Origin: an uncultured Prevotella sp.
GTDB lineage: Bacteria; Bacteroidota; Bacteroidia; Bacteroidales; Bacteroidaceae
Direction of reading: 5' to 3'
Assembly (NCBI GenBank): GCA_946415755.1
Contig: CAMKTS010000009.1
Location: 1 to 64,000 of the forward strand
DNA length: 64,000 nt
The notes beneath the pieces were generated by a model. That model worked only from the letters and a program-made list of their open reading frames with translations, was not told where the DNA came from and did no database searches. This document shows positions 19,796-28,393 of this stretch, one piece after another. Position 1 is the stretch's first letter; every line of letters begins with the position of its first letter. The position numbers were made by a program, and so were the translations under genes.

Positions 19796-20890
19796 TTACC
19801 GATTCATGAACGATAGGCGCGAGGCATCCTTGTAGACGGTCTCTGCCAGCGACTCGTTGTGCGGTGACTTGCCGAAGATGCTGTTGAATAGCTTTTGCAA
19901 GTCTTCCTTTCCACCGTTGTTTTTAAGAATATGTACAATGCAGAGGTTCTGCAGACCGATGGTTTCTGACAGGATGTCGATGTCGGTGCTTCCCAGCTGG
20001 AAGAGTGCCAGCTGGTAGGCTTCGTCGAAGTCCTCTCTCACCATGAGTTCCACGTCGCCCAGTGTCTGCATGCCCATCCTCTTCAGCACAAACAGGTAGG
20101 AGTTGAAGGGCATGGGCTGTATCTCTGCCTGTGTGATGGCTGCAATCTTGCGGTTCAGCTTTTCGAAGGGGTGTTGTGACAGGTAGTTGTTGAAGGTGTC
20201 GCCGTCGAGTTCCACTTCCTCCAACCTTCCGCTTTGCACGAGGCTCAACGTGCGGCGGCGGTAGTCGGTAATAGCGTTGCGGATGCGACTGAACTCATTG
20301 TCGGCCAGCTCCAGCATGCCAGCCAGTCGGCTGAGGCTGCGATGGTATTCCAGCGGTGTCTCTATTTCCGACTTGTAGCCGATGTCGTGCTGGATGGCCG
20401 ACCATACATGCTGTAGAGCGGTTCGCATCTGTATCTCGAAGCGCAGCTCGTTCAGCTGGGGACATGACGAATCCTCGTACATCTTCTTAGGCATGCGACA
20501 GATGTAGTGCAGCGAGTTGTAGCCGAAGCTGTCGAACTGGTGCATCTTACGTTTGTCCACCGAGTTGGGCCAGTCAATCTCGAACAGGTTCTCCACGATG
20601 GATGCGATGCGGTCAACGTCCTCGTTGTAGAAGGCGATGACGCGCGCACCGAAGATGTCGGTGATGTCGGTGATAGAGACATACTTGCTGCCTTTACGTT
20701 TCAGCTTCCCAGCCAGCGAGTATTCTTCTTTGATGCGGCTCTCCATGCTGTTCAGCTCGATGCCGCTTTGCTTGAAGAGTTCCTTGAGCCGTTCCATCAC
20801 CACCTGCTGCAGCTGCTTGAATACGGGTAGCATTTCGTGGTATTCCTCAAGCAGCATCTGTCCGTGCAGGTCAAGGGCATAGTCGTTCAT
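19796..20890 (-). CDS. RelA/SpoT-domain protein, ppGpp synthetase-like
   Basis: A 364-residue protein with a RelA/SpoT nucleotidyltransferase domain (about 45-215): SRIKEEYSLAGKLKRKG, ITDIFGARVIAFY with the metal-binding region, FGYNSLHYICR, and FEIQMRTALQHVWSAIQHD with the catalytic-site Glu and Gln. There is no HD hydrolase, TGS or ACT domain, so it belongs with small alarmone synthetases; the helical C-terminal extension of about 150 residues is unusual. It should make (p)ppGpp, or a related pyrophosphate transfer product, without ribosome control. Its place in an operon with STAS and SpoIIE proteins suggests input from that pathway. A toxic synthetase (toxSAS) is an alternative, but no antitoxin-like neighbour is seen. 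Confidence 0.82.
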   Translation of the reverse strand: MNDYALDLHGQMLLEEYHEMLPVFKQLQQVVMERLKELFKQSGIELNSMESRIKEEYSLAGKLKRKGSKYVSITDITDIFGARVIAFYNEDVDRIASIVENLFEIDWPNSVDKRKMHQFDSFGYNSLHYICRMPKKMYEDSSCPQLNELRFEIQMRTALQHVWSAIQHDIGYKSEIETPLEYHRSLSRLAGMLELADNEFSRIRNAITDYRRRTLSLVQSGRLEEVELDGDTFNNYLSQHPFEKLNRKIAAITQAEIQPMPFNSYLFVLKRMGMQTLGDVELMVREDFDEAYQLALFQLGSTDIDILSETIGLQNLCIVHILKNNGGKEDLQKLFNSIFGKSPHNESLAETVYKDASRLSFMNR

Positions 20891-20921
20891 AGTCGCAATG
20901 TTTTGATGCCTGCTGACGGAT

Positions 20922-21224
20922 TCAGCGGATTTCGAAGAGATTGAAGAATCCTGTCATCATAAACACCTTCCTGATTTCCTCGCTGATGTTTTCGATGATG
21001 ACCTTCCCCCCCTTTGTCGATGCTTCTTTCCTGATGGTGAGGAAAAGTCTCAGTCCTGAACTGCTGATGTATTCGAGGTTGGAACAATCCAATACGATTT
21101 CCTTGTCGGCATTCTCGAGCAGAGGGGTGATTTCCTGCTGTGCCTTGACGGCGGCAGGTGTGTCTAAGCGGCCGTTAACCATAGCCAGCAAGCCACTGCT
21201 TTGTTCTTTAATGTCAAAAATCAT
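20922..21224 (-). CDS. STAS-domain anti-sigma factor antagonist
   Basis: A 100-residue single-domain STAS protein of the SpoIIAA/RsbV type. The phosphorylatable serine region EYISSSGLRLFL is near residue 53, followed by the second conserved region GKVIIEN. Such proteins are phosphorylated by an RsbW-like kinase and dephosphorylated by a SpoIIE/RsbU phosphatase; both activities appear to be joined in the 25141-27537 protein of the same run. No anti-sigma/sigma pair is adjacent, so the output is not known. It precedes the RelA/SpoT-domain gene by 31 bp. Confidence 0.88.
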   Translation of the reverse strand: MIFDIKEQSSGLLAMVNGRLDTPAAVKAQQEITPLLENADKEIVLDCSNLEYISSSGLRLFLTIRKEASTKGGKVIIENISEEIRKVFMMTGFFNLFEIR

Positions 21225-21230
21225 AATACT

Positions 21231-21266
21231 TCTTAATAATTTAGTAATTAGTAATTAGTAATGAGT
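21231..21266. repeat. Heptanucleotide repeat upstream of the STAS gene
   Basis: About four units of TAGTAAT/GAGTAAT between two co-directional genes; it merges with the larger inverted repeat that follows. Confidence 0.65.
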
Positions 21267-21349
21267 AATTATGATTACCATGCATGCCAAGGAAGAACCC
21301 TTGGGCAATGAGATAACCGGTTGTTATAAAGTAATCATAATTACTCATT
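21260..21349. repeat. 90-bp inverted-repeat element
   Basis: A perfect 19-bp inverted repeat (21260-21278 and 21331-21349; AATGAGTAATTATGATTAC and its complement) encloses 52 bp. Inside are CCAAGG/CCTTGG and a self-complementary AACCGGTT. It sits between the lipoprotein and STAS genes of the signalling operon. It could be a small non-autonomous mobile element, an mRNA processing or stability structure, or both. Confidence 0.65.
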
Positions 21350-21364
21350 TCTCATTAAATGAAA

Positions 21365-22165
21365 TTACTTCAACAGGGCCTTGCGAGCGGCATTGATCTG
21401 CTCCTTCATCTTTGCCATCTGCTCCTTCATCTCGGCAACAGTAGTGGCATTGAGAGCACTGAGGGGAGCAATAGCCTGAGCTACGGGCTCGATGTCGGGA
21501 TCGTACTGGGCCAGACGGTTGACGGCATCGAGAACCAGAACGATACGGAAAGTAACGTTAGCAGCAGCTTCGTCGTTGAAAGTGCTGAGGAACTTGTCTG
21601 CATTCTGGTTGCAAACATAGAGCTGCTCAATGAGGGCTGCAGCTGCCAGCTGCCAGAAGTAGTTGATACGATCGTTCTTCTCCATCTCGTCATAGAGGGT
21701 TGAAGTGGTCTCAAAGATAGTATTGGCATCCTCGATAGCCTTGAACGAAGGATCGTTGATGTCGGCAGCCAACTTGGTAATGGCCTTATCGTAGTCCTCA
21801 GTAGGCATCTCGTAGAGCGCAGCAATCTTCTTGTCGACGCTCAGGGCACTCAGCGTACGATATTTCTCGGTGAGTGTGGCGGCTTCGTCAGCTACATTGG
21901 CAGCCAGCAGATAGTCAGGCTTCACCTGCTTCTCTTCCTTGGTCAGGGTGATACCGTCCTTACCCTCGTTCAGGAAAGGCGGTGTCTTCAGCTTACCCAG
22001 CTCAGAAGCGATGCTGTCCATGTGCATCTTGATGCTGGCCTCAATCTGCTTCTGTTCGAAACTCTTTACACTGTCTGCTCCAGCTTCAGTCTGAGCAGTC
22101 TTGTTACCACATGCAGCAAAAGCGATGGCTGCGAAAGCGATAGCTAAAAATGATAATTTCTTCAT
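21365..22165 (-). CDS. Lipoprotein of unknown function
   Basis: A 266-residue lipoprotein (lipobox AFAAC, acylated Cys near residue 19). The rest is almost wholly helical and charged, without membrane segments or a family I recognise. It ends in a Lys/Glu/Met-rich helix (about 240-266). Its start overlaps the stop of the TerB-ABC gene by 4 bp (ATGA), so the two are probably translated together, and it may be a periplasmic or outer-membrane partner of that transporter. Confidence 0.78.
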   Translation of the reverse strand: MKKLSFLAIAFAAIAFAACGNKTAQTEAGADSVKSFEQKQIEASIKMHMDSIASELGKLKTPPFLNEGKDGITLTKEEKQVKPDYLLAANVADEAATLTEKYRTLSALSVDKKIAALYEMPTEDYDKAITKLAADINDPSFKAIEDANTIFETTSTLYDEMEKNDRINYFWQLAAAALIEQLYVCNQNADKFLSTFNDEAAANVTFRIVLVLDAVNRLAQYDPDIEPVAQAIAPLSALNATTVAEMKEQMAKMKEQINAARKALLK

Positions 22166-25062
22166 TTTGTCTTAAAATTTGAATTATTAATAATGTTAAT
22201 GATAATATTCTTTGTCAATAGAATGACCATAACGATACACATAAGCAGCAGTACGCCCATATTGAACCACAGCGTCTTGATGTGCCGTGATCCCAAAATC
22301 TTCTCACTGCTGTAGAAAGGCGCACGCCCTATCTTGCTTTGAGGCGTCAGATAAATCAAACCTGTGCGTGGTACGATATAGTTGTCGATGACATCGAGCA
22401 TGCGCTGCTGGTCGGCTCCAATCACGCAGTCTTCCAGTTTGGTGTTATAGTTTTCGCGCTTCAACTGAAGAAGGGCTTCCTTGCTGTTCTGGCGGATATA
22501 GTTGGATGCGAGGGCATCGGCTTTCAGCGTGAACTGGTTGCTGCGCTTGGAAAGTAGCGACTCCGCCTCTTTCATATAGTCTTTGAGAGACTGATAGGAC
22601 TCATCGCCCTGATAGGGCTTCATGCCGCAGAACGCCGTCAGTTGCGGCAGATTGGTACGAATGACCTGCATGTGGTCGACTTTCGCTTCTTTGCCGTGTT
22701 TTTTCTCGTCCTTCATGGTCTCCAGTTGTGACTGAAGTTCATAGAGCAAGCCCATATTATAATACTGTGTCTCGTATTTGGCTTTGTCTACCCCAAAGAA
22801 CTGACGCTCGTACTTGTTGTCAGTAAACGAGGTGACAGCCAGTGCTTCGTATGACCAGCGCGACGGTATCAGGTCGCCTATCAGCGGTACGTTGCCTGTG
22901 GTGCTCTTGGGTGTCAGATCCGAGAAACTCACCACCAGTCCACACAGAAGAATCTGGGGGATGAGCAGCATGGGGATGCTGATATAGATGGCCACGACAG
23001 AATTCAGGCATTGGGATAGCAGCAGACCAGTGAGGTTGGCCAGCAAGGCCGTGATAAAAAGGATGAGCCACCACGTAAAGAATAGTCCGTGGAGTCCCAT
23101 GATGGTATTGCCGATGACGATGAAAAGCAGGGTTTGAATCAGTGAGACGCCAGCCATATAGACAATCTTCGACCAGATATAGCTGCTATATGACAGATGC
23201 AGGAAACTCTCGCGCTTCAGCAGAGCTCGGTCTTTGATGATTTCTTCGGCGCTGCCACTCATTCCTGTAAATGTAGCCACGATGACTGCCATAAAGAAGT
23301 AGCTGACCAGGTTCTTGTTGTCCATCACCGAATAACCTTCGGGTGGGGCATAACGGGTCAGCAAAGCACAGACCACTGCCAATACAGGAGCTTGCAGCAG
23401 GGTAATGAACAAGTACTGCGTGTTGGTGATTTTTGTCCTAATGTTTCGATGCAGGAAGATGGCAAACTGTTTCAGCACGCCAGGCTTCTTCTGGTCGGAT
23501 GGTGGAATGGCACTGACAGTAGGCTTGGGCAGTTCTGCTCTGTCTTTCAGATAAAGCTCATGCCAGTCCTGTGGTGTCATCTTACGTTCGTCAGATAGCT
23601 CACCATTGCTGTTGAGTGCCTTCTCGTCGATGATGTTCAGCACGATTTCCGGATTCACGTTGCCACACATCGGGCAGGCGCTGGTCTCTGCATCAGCATA
23701 GTTGGCTGCCTCCTTGAAATAGGTAATGGCATCGATGGGGTTACCGTCGAATACGGGATAGCCACCCTTGTCGAGCAACCACAGACGGTCGAACAGCTTA
23801 TAGACGTCGCTTGATGGCTGGTGGATGTTAACAACAATCAGTTTGCCCTTTAATGTCTGTTCTTTCAAAAGGTTGATGACTTTCTCGGTGTCAGCTGAAG
23901 AAAGACCAGATGTAGGTTCGTCGAGGAAAAGTACAGCAGGTTCACGAATCAGCTCCAGAGCAATGTTCAGACGTTTTCGCTGGCCGCCGGAGATGAATTT
24001 GTTGATAGCAGAACCGACCTTCAGGTTTTTAGCGGCATCAAGACCTAAGTCCTTCAGCGTCTTCATGACACGACGGTCGATATCCTCGTCGGGCATGCCT
24101 TCGAAGCACAATTTGGCTGTAAACCAAAGGTTCTGATAGACGGTCAGTTCCTCGATAAGCAGGTCATCCTGAGGTACGAAACCAATGAGGTCTTTGGCCT
24201 TTGGCTCGCTGATGTCGTGGCCATTAATGGTGATGCTGCCTTCCTGGGGCTTCATGCTGCCGTTCAACAGCGAGAGTAAGGTCGTCTTGCCTGTGCCTGA
24301 TCCGCCCATAATGGCTAACAGTTCACCATTACGGAGCGTGAAGCTCAGGTCGTGCATGCCGTTGTCGCTGTTGGGGAAGCGGAAATTGATGTCGCGTCCG
24401 CAGAATTCGACGGTCTGAACTTCGTTGTCAGTATGCTCGTAACTGCCAATGATAGAAGAGTAGTAGACGGGCTTGCCGCTCTTGCTTTTCAGAACGCTGG
24501 ACTGAATCCATACCTGATAAGCACCAGACAGTACAGGGACATCGTTGAGCAGAACGGTATCGCTGCCCATGTATGTGAACAACAACAGGCCAGAGATGGG
24601 GTCGAGCAAGGTCTTCAGTTGTCCGTCGAAACCTTCCAGCTGATGCAGCATGACATGCTCTGTGGCCTTGTTGTTGACAAAATCCATGAAGTCGTTATAC
24701 TGCGAGTCTGGAATGCTGAACCGCTCGGCCATCGTACGGAACATGGCATCCTTAAATCCATCGTTGTCCTTGCAGAATTCCAAAAGACGTAGCAGCAGAA
24801 GGGCTTTCTCCGTCGTTCGGATGTCAGCCTGCAGGTTGGAACAGATGGCGGTAACGGTATCGATGGTGTTCAGGGCATCGGTCATCTCGTAGGCCATGCG
24901 CATATCGCTGTAAAGGTCTACATAGAGGTCGGTATTGCGGATGCCAAAATGATGACGTAAGTAATTGACGAGCATTTTCTTTGCTCGTTCCTCGTCCACT
25001 TGCTCTTCCTTGCCGAACAGGGCAAACAGACTGATAAAGCTTGATAATATGACGTCAGTCAT
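22162..25062 (-). CDS. TerB-like / ABC ATPase / ABC-2 permease fusion
   Basis: A 966-residue membrane protein. Residues about 1-140 are helical and TerB-like; 160-225 are beta-rich. An ABC ATPase follows: Walker A GGSGTGKTT (about 255), signature SGGQRKR (about 358), Walker B AVLFLDEPTSGLSS (about 378) and the switch INIHQPSSD (about 412). A CPMCGN motif near 468 could bind metal. The permease part (about 545-745 plus a last helix near 945) resembles ABCG/ABC-2 exporters. Between the last two helices is a long soluble segment (about 750-930). Cargo is unknown. It shares an operon with a SpoIIE phosphatase-kinase upstream and a lipoprotein downstream, so it may be an output of that signalling system. 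It starts 78 bp after the SpoIIE gene. Confidence 0.85.
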   Translation of the reverse strand: MTDVILSSFISLFALFGKEEQVDEERAKKMLVNYLRHHFGIRNTDLYVDLYSDMRMAYEMTDALNTIDTVTAICSNLQADIRTTEKALLLLRLLEFCKDNDGFKDAMFRTMAERFSIPDSQYNDFMDFVNNKATEHVMLHQLEGFDGQLKTLLDPISGLLLFTYMGSDTVLLNDVPVLSGAYQVWIQSSVLKSKSGKPVYYSSIIGSYEHTDNEVQTVEFCGRDINFRFPNSDNGMHDLSFTLRNGELLAIMGGSGTGKTTLLSLLNGSMKPQEGSITINGHDISEPKAKDLIGFVPQDDLLIEELTVYQNLWFTAKLCFEGMPDEDIDRRVMKTLKDLGLDAAKNLKVGSAINKFISGGQRKRLNIALELIREPAVLFLDEPTSGLSSADTEKVINLLKEQTLKGKLIVVNIHQPSSDVYKLFDRLWLLDKGGYPVFDGNPIDAITYFKEAANYADAETSACPMCGNVNPEIVLNIIDEKALNSNGELSDERKMTPQDWHELYLKDRAELPKPTVSAIPPSDQKKPGVLKQFAIFLHRNIRTKITNTQYLFITLLQAPVLAVVCALLTRYAPPEGYSVMDNKNLVSYFFMAVIVATFTGMSGSAEEIIKDRALLKRESFLHLSYSSYIWSKIVYMAGVSLIQTLLFIVIGNTIMGLHGLFFTWWLILFITALLANLTGLLLSQCLNSVVAIYISIPMLLIPQILLCGLVVSFSDLTPKSTTGNVPLIGDLIPSRWSYEALAVTSFTDNKYERQFFGVDKAKYETQYYNMGLLYELQSQLETMKDEKKHGKEAKVDHMQVIRTNLPQLTAFCGMKPYQGDESYQSLKDYMKEAESLLSKRSNQFTLKADALASNYIRQNSKEALLQLKRENYNTKLEDCVIGADQQRMLDVIDNYIVPRTGLIYLTPQSKIGRAPFYSSEKILGSRHIKTLWFNMGVLLLMCIVMVILLTKNIIINIINNSNFKTK

Positions 25063-25140
25063 TATTTTTTTAAGCTTGCAAATTTACTTATAAACTCAGA
25101 CTATGCTCTTATTGTGGCTGTTAAAAAAAACTAAATCGCA

Positions 25141-27537
25141 TCAAACAAGTTTCTTACGGAGCGTTAAAATGTTCTTTCCATTGATCCGCTCGTAGTTAAT
25201 ACTGTCCATGATTTGCCTGACCAGATGGATGCCCAGTCCACCGATAGGCCGTTCTTCTGCCGAGAGCGTCGTGTCAACTTCTTTCTCTGCTGTTGGGTCA
25301 AAGGGGGTGCCACAGTCGCTGATAACGAATTTCAGTCGTCTGTCGTTGGCCATCGCCTCAATGTTTACATTACCCGTCGTTCCCGCTGGGTATGCATAGC
25401 TCATCACATTGACCACCGCCTCTTCCAAAGCCAGGTTGAGACTCATGGTGGTACTCATGTCAAACCCCAAAACTTCACATACCTCATCGACGAATGTTGC
25501 CAGTTGTGGTACTTCTTCGATATTATTGGGTAGAGTGATACAACGTTGCAACTTCATATCTTTTTCCTGTGGTTTAGTATATTGGATAGCTAACATTGTT
25601 AAATCGTCGTTCTGTACGGCATTACCGACAAACTGATGTACGGCACTGAACATCTGTTCGATGATGTGCTGAGGCTCGCTGGAAGTATTCTTTGCCACAT
25701 CGATCATTCGTTCTTCCAGGAACTGTTCACATTCGGTGTTCTCTGCTTCTGTCAGTCCATCAGTATAAAGGAATACGCAGGTGTTCAGGTCGATAAATGT
25801 CTCTTCCTGATTGAATTTCCAGTCAAGCATGACACCCAAGGGAACATTAGGCGAACAAGGAAGGAGTCCAATGTTTTGCTCTCCTACCAGTAATGGTGAA
25901 TTGTGGCCGGCATTGCAATAGCGCAGACGTCCTGTCGGCAGGTCGAGAACGCCAAGGAACAATGTGACAAACATGTTTGACTCATTGTTGTCGGATATCG
26001 CATTGTTGATGCCATACATGATGCGTTCCGGCTGTGCCTCCTTAAAGCTGATGGTGCGGAACAGGGTGCGTGTCACGGCCATCACCAATGATGCCGGCAC
26101 ACCTTTTCCGCTGACATCACCTATACAGAAGAACAGCTTCTCGTCGCGGATGTAGAAGTCGTAGAGGTCGCCGCCCACTTCTTTGGCAGGATTCAGTTGT
26201 CCGTATATTTCGACATCGTTGCGGTCGGGGAACGGCGGGAACGTCTTAGGTAACATGGACATCTGGATGTCGCGGGCAATGTTCAGCTCGCTTTCTATGC
26301 GTCCTTTCTCTTCGTTAGCGGTTTTCGTCTCTTCTATCTGTTGTATCAGCGACTTCTGCATGGTCTTGAAGGAGTTGTGCAGACGCAGCATCTCGTCCTT
26401 GGTTTTGATGTCTGGCAGTTCAGCAGAGAGGTTGCCGGATGCAATCTCGTCGGCAGAGTCGGCAAACATGCTGATGGGCTTGGTCGTGCGACGAATGGCC
26501 GAACGGCATATCAGCCCCACGATCATCAAGCCGATAATGATCATGGCTAAGAAAATACCCACGAAGACACTTGCCGGGTATAGGATTTTTGAAAATGGTA
26601 CGACTTTTCCCATCACCCAGTCCGTATTGTCTATCTTTGAAAGGAACATGAGACAGACAACATCGTTCGTGTCAATAAAAGAGAAATAATCTATCGTCTT
26701 GTTGCTTTCGAACATCTTTTTTGCATGAACTAAAGCCTTGGCGTTTCCGGTGTCTTTCAAAAAGTCGAAAAGGTTCTGATTCAGCAGCTTGGTCTCATCG
26801 GGATGAGCTACGAAAGTACCTTTGCGGGTAACGATAAAGCTATAGCTTGCGGTACTGTCTTCTTCTTCAACAAAAGTGAGGCCTACAAGGGCTGTGCTAT
26901 CTAGTTCTTGCATCAGATCGCTTAGCCAGCCCAGTGCGATATCTGCTGTCTGGACGGCATAAATCTCTCCATTGCTGTTGATGATGGGCTGCGAGTAGGT
27001 GATCATCATCACTTCGCCGCCACCTGTGTCTATATATGGTTCAGACCAAGTGCCTCTGCCTGATGCAATGGGTTTGGTGTACCATTCCTGGTTCAGATAG
27101 TCGTATTCAGGCGTGCCCAACTGCTTGGGATGTATGCCCATACTGTCGCGATAAGCATAGGGGGAGAATGGCTGACCCTTCCTTGGCTCGTAGTCAGGGT
27201 TATAGGCCACAGCGGCACCCATGATGTTGGGGTTGAGTTTCAGCAGGTGTTCGACAGCATAATATTGACGGCGGTCATCGTAGATGTTTTCCACCACTTC
27301 TGGCATATTATTGGATACGGCGACCTCAACCGTTGAGAAAACATTGTTGATTTTTTCGTTGAAGATTCTTGTTGATGCCATTTGATAATCCGTCAGGAGC
27401 ACAGCGCCAATAAGCCAAAGGAATGAGAATATCAAAACCACAATGAGTGTCATAACAACGGTCATCGTGCCTACCACACGCCATGTTAGTCTGCCGGCTA
27501 TGGTGTGCTTACGGTGGAATATCTTGGTCAGTTTCAT
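25141..27537 (-). CDS. Membrane sensor with SpoIIE phosphatase and RsbW-like ATPase domains
   Basis: A 798-residue inner-membrane signalling protein. TM1 (about 25-48) and TM2 (about 325-350) flank a periplasmic dCache-like sensor domain, with a HAMP region after TM2 (about 350-405). A SpoIIE/RsbU PP2C phosphatase follows: ARDIQMSMLP (about 425), AKEVGGDLYDF (about 455), FCIGDVSGKGVPASL (about 470) and LYTDGLTEAEN (about 595). The C-terminal 140 residues are a HATPase_c_2 domain with the N-box LALEEAVVNVMSYAYP, DCGTPFDP and GGLGIHLVRQI. So the phosphatase and the anti-sigma-type kinase, usually separate proteins acting oppositely on a STAS partner, are in one chain. It heads the six-gene minus-strand run. 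A -7 box lies at 27561-27568. Confidence 0.9.
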   Translation of the reverse strand: MKLTKIFHRKHTIAGRLTWRVVGTMTVVMTLIVVLIFSFLWLIGAVLLTDYQMASTRIFNEKINNVFSTVEVAVSNNMPEVVENIYDDRRQYYAVEHLLKLNPNIMGAAVAYNPDYEPRKGQPFSPYAYRDSMGIHPKQLGTPEYDYLNQEWYTKPIASGRGTWSEPYIDTGGGEVMMITYSQPIINSNGEIYAVQTADIALGWLSDLMQELDSTALVGLTFVEEEDSTASYSFIVTRKGTFVAHPDETKLLNQNLFDFLKDTGNAKALVHAKKMFESNKTIDYFSFIDTNDVVCLMFLSKIDNTDWVMGKVVPFSKILYPASVFVGIFLAMIIIGLMIVGLICRSAIRRTTKPISMFADSADEIASGNLSAELPDIKTKDEMLRLHNSFKTMQKSLIQQIEETKTANEEKGRIESELNIARDIQMSMLPKTFPPFPDRNDVEIYGQLNPAKEVGGDLYDFYIRDEKLFFCIGDVSGKGVPASLVMAVTRTLFRTISFKEAQPERIMYGINNAISDNNESNMFVTLFLGVLDLPTGRLRYCNAGHNSPLLVGEQNIGLLPCSPNVPLGVMLDWKFNQEETFIDLNTCVFLYTDGLTEAENTECEQFLEERMIDVAKNTSSEPQHIIEQMFSAVHQFVGNAVQNDDLTMLAIQYTKPQEKDMKLQRCITLPNNIEEVPQLATFVDEVCEVLGFDMSTTMSLNLALEEAVVNVMSYAYPAGTTGNVNIEAMANDRRLKFVISDCGTPFDPTAEKEVDTTLSAEERPIGGLGIHLVRQIMDSINYERINGKNILTLRKKLV

Positions 27538-27560
27538 AAGTCCTTAGTCAATTATCCGTG

Positions 27561-27568
27561 CAAAGATA
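27561..27568 (-). promoter_or_regulatory. -7 box of the signalling operon
   Basis: CAAAGATA on plus is TATCTTTG on minus, 24 bp upstream of the sensor start. It is divergent from the promoter at 27632-27639. Confidence 0.6.
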
Positions 27569-27631
27569 CGACATTTAATGGAAAAACGTTTCTTTTTCGC
27601 GAAATTTTTTGCTTGTCTATAGGTTTTTTCG

Positions 27632-27639
27632 TACCTTTG
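27632..27639 (+). promoter_or_regulatory. -7 box of the basic-tailed protein gene
   Basis: TACCTTTG, 29 bp before the start at 27669. It rules out the upstream in-frame starts near 27609. Confidence 0.6.
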
Positions 27640-27668
27640 TGGGGAAAATAACAAGCAGAGAACAAAGA

Positions 27669-28340
27669 ATGATGAAGAAATACGTCAAGATGGCTTGCCT
27701 TTTAGGCATGCTGTGTTTACCGGTAAATGCTGATGACCATACAGAATTCCTGGGGCTTCCGCTGTCGATGTCTCCGGCTGAGATGATAGAGGAACTGAGT
27801 AATAAGGGTATGCAACAGGAGGACAGTTTCAGCATGTCAGGACGGATATCAGGTTTGAACGTCTGGCTTCATCTGCATAGTAATCGCGACACATCAGCTC
27901 TTAATTCGTTGATGTTGTCCACAAGATATCAGCAAGGTCGGACACCACGCGACGACTACATGAATATGATGAAATGGATGTGCCATCACTATGGGGCGCC
28001 GACGTGGGAGTCTACCGTTCGTGGTCACGCCTTTGCGCGCTGGTATGTGGGTTTCGACCGCGACATTGTAATGATTGCCACTGCCAGGAGTTCTGTTGAC
28101 ATCTGGTTTTACGAAAATCATTCGAAGCGGAATATTGACTACTACAGCATCCTGAAGTATTGCGAGCGCAATCCTTCGGATGATGTTCCTTATTATACAG
28201 CACGGGAACAGGTGACTTGGAAGAGCACGCTGGTTCCTGCCAAGACGGTCAAGCGGGGTAAGAAGACGAACCTTCGGCGTGGGAAGCGTTCGGCCGCTCG
28301 CAGCCGCAAAGCCTCTAAGTCTCGACGTCGCCGACGCTGA
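27669..28340 (+). CDS. Exported protein with a strongly basic C-terminal tail
   Basis: A 223-residue protein with a signal peptide (MACLLGMLCLPVNA, cut near 20). The globular part (about 22-180) begins FLGLPLSMSPAEMIEELSNKG, a pattern repeated in the lipoprotein at 48143-48619 (YRGLAFSMPASDFVDSLIARG), so the two seem to be distant relatives of one small family. The last 35 residues are almost all Lys, Arg, Ser and Ala, ending in five arginines. Such a tail could bind LPS, nucleic acid or the cell surface after export. Its function is unknown. Start 27672 is an equal alternative. Confidence 0.75.
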   Translation: MMKKYVKMACLLGMLCLPVNADDHTEFLGLPLSMSPAEMIEELSNKGMQQEDSFSMSGRISGLNVWLHLHSNRDTSALNSLMLSTRYQQGRTPRDDYMNMMKWMCHHYGAPTWESTVRGHAFARWYVGFDRDIVMIATARSSVDIWFYENHSKRNIDYYSILKYCERNPSDDVPYYTAREQVTWKSTLVPAKTVKRGKKTNLRRGKRSAARSRKASKSRRRRR

Positions 28341-28393
28341 TGTTTAGCTGCTGATTTCTGCAGCTCATATTCAGCCGCTGATGTTTGTTCTTC

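Noticed and set aside
19796..20890. Toxic small alarmone synthetase (toxin-antitoxin)
   Set aside because: No small antitoxin-like gene is adjacent; the neighbours are signalling proteins, so a regulatory synthetase is more likely.
28346..28365. Possible terminator AGCTGC...GCAGCT after the basic-tailed protein gene
   Set aside because: A six-base stem without a T-tract is too weak to call.
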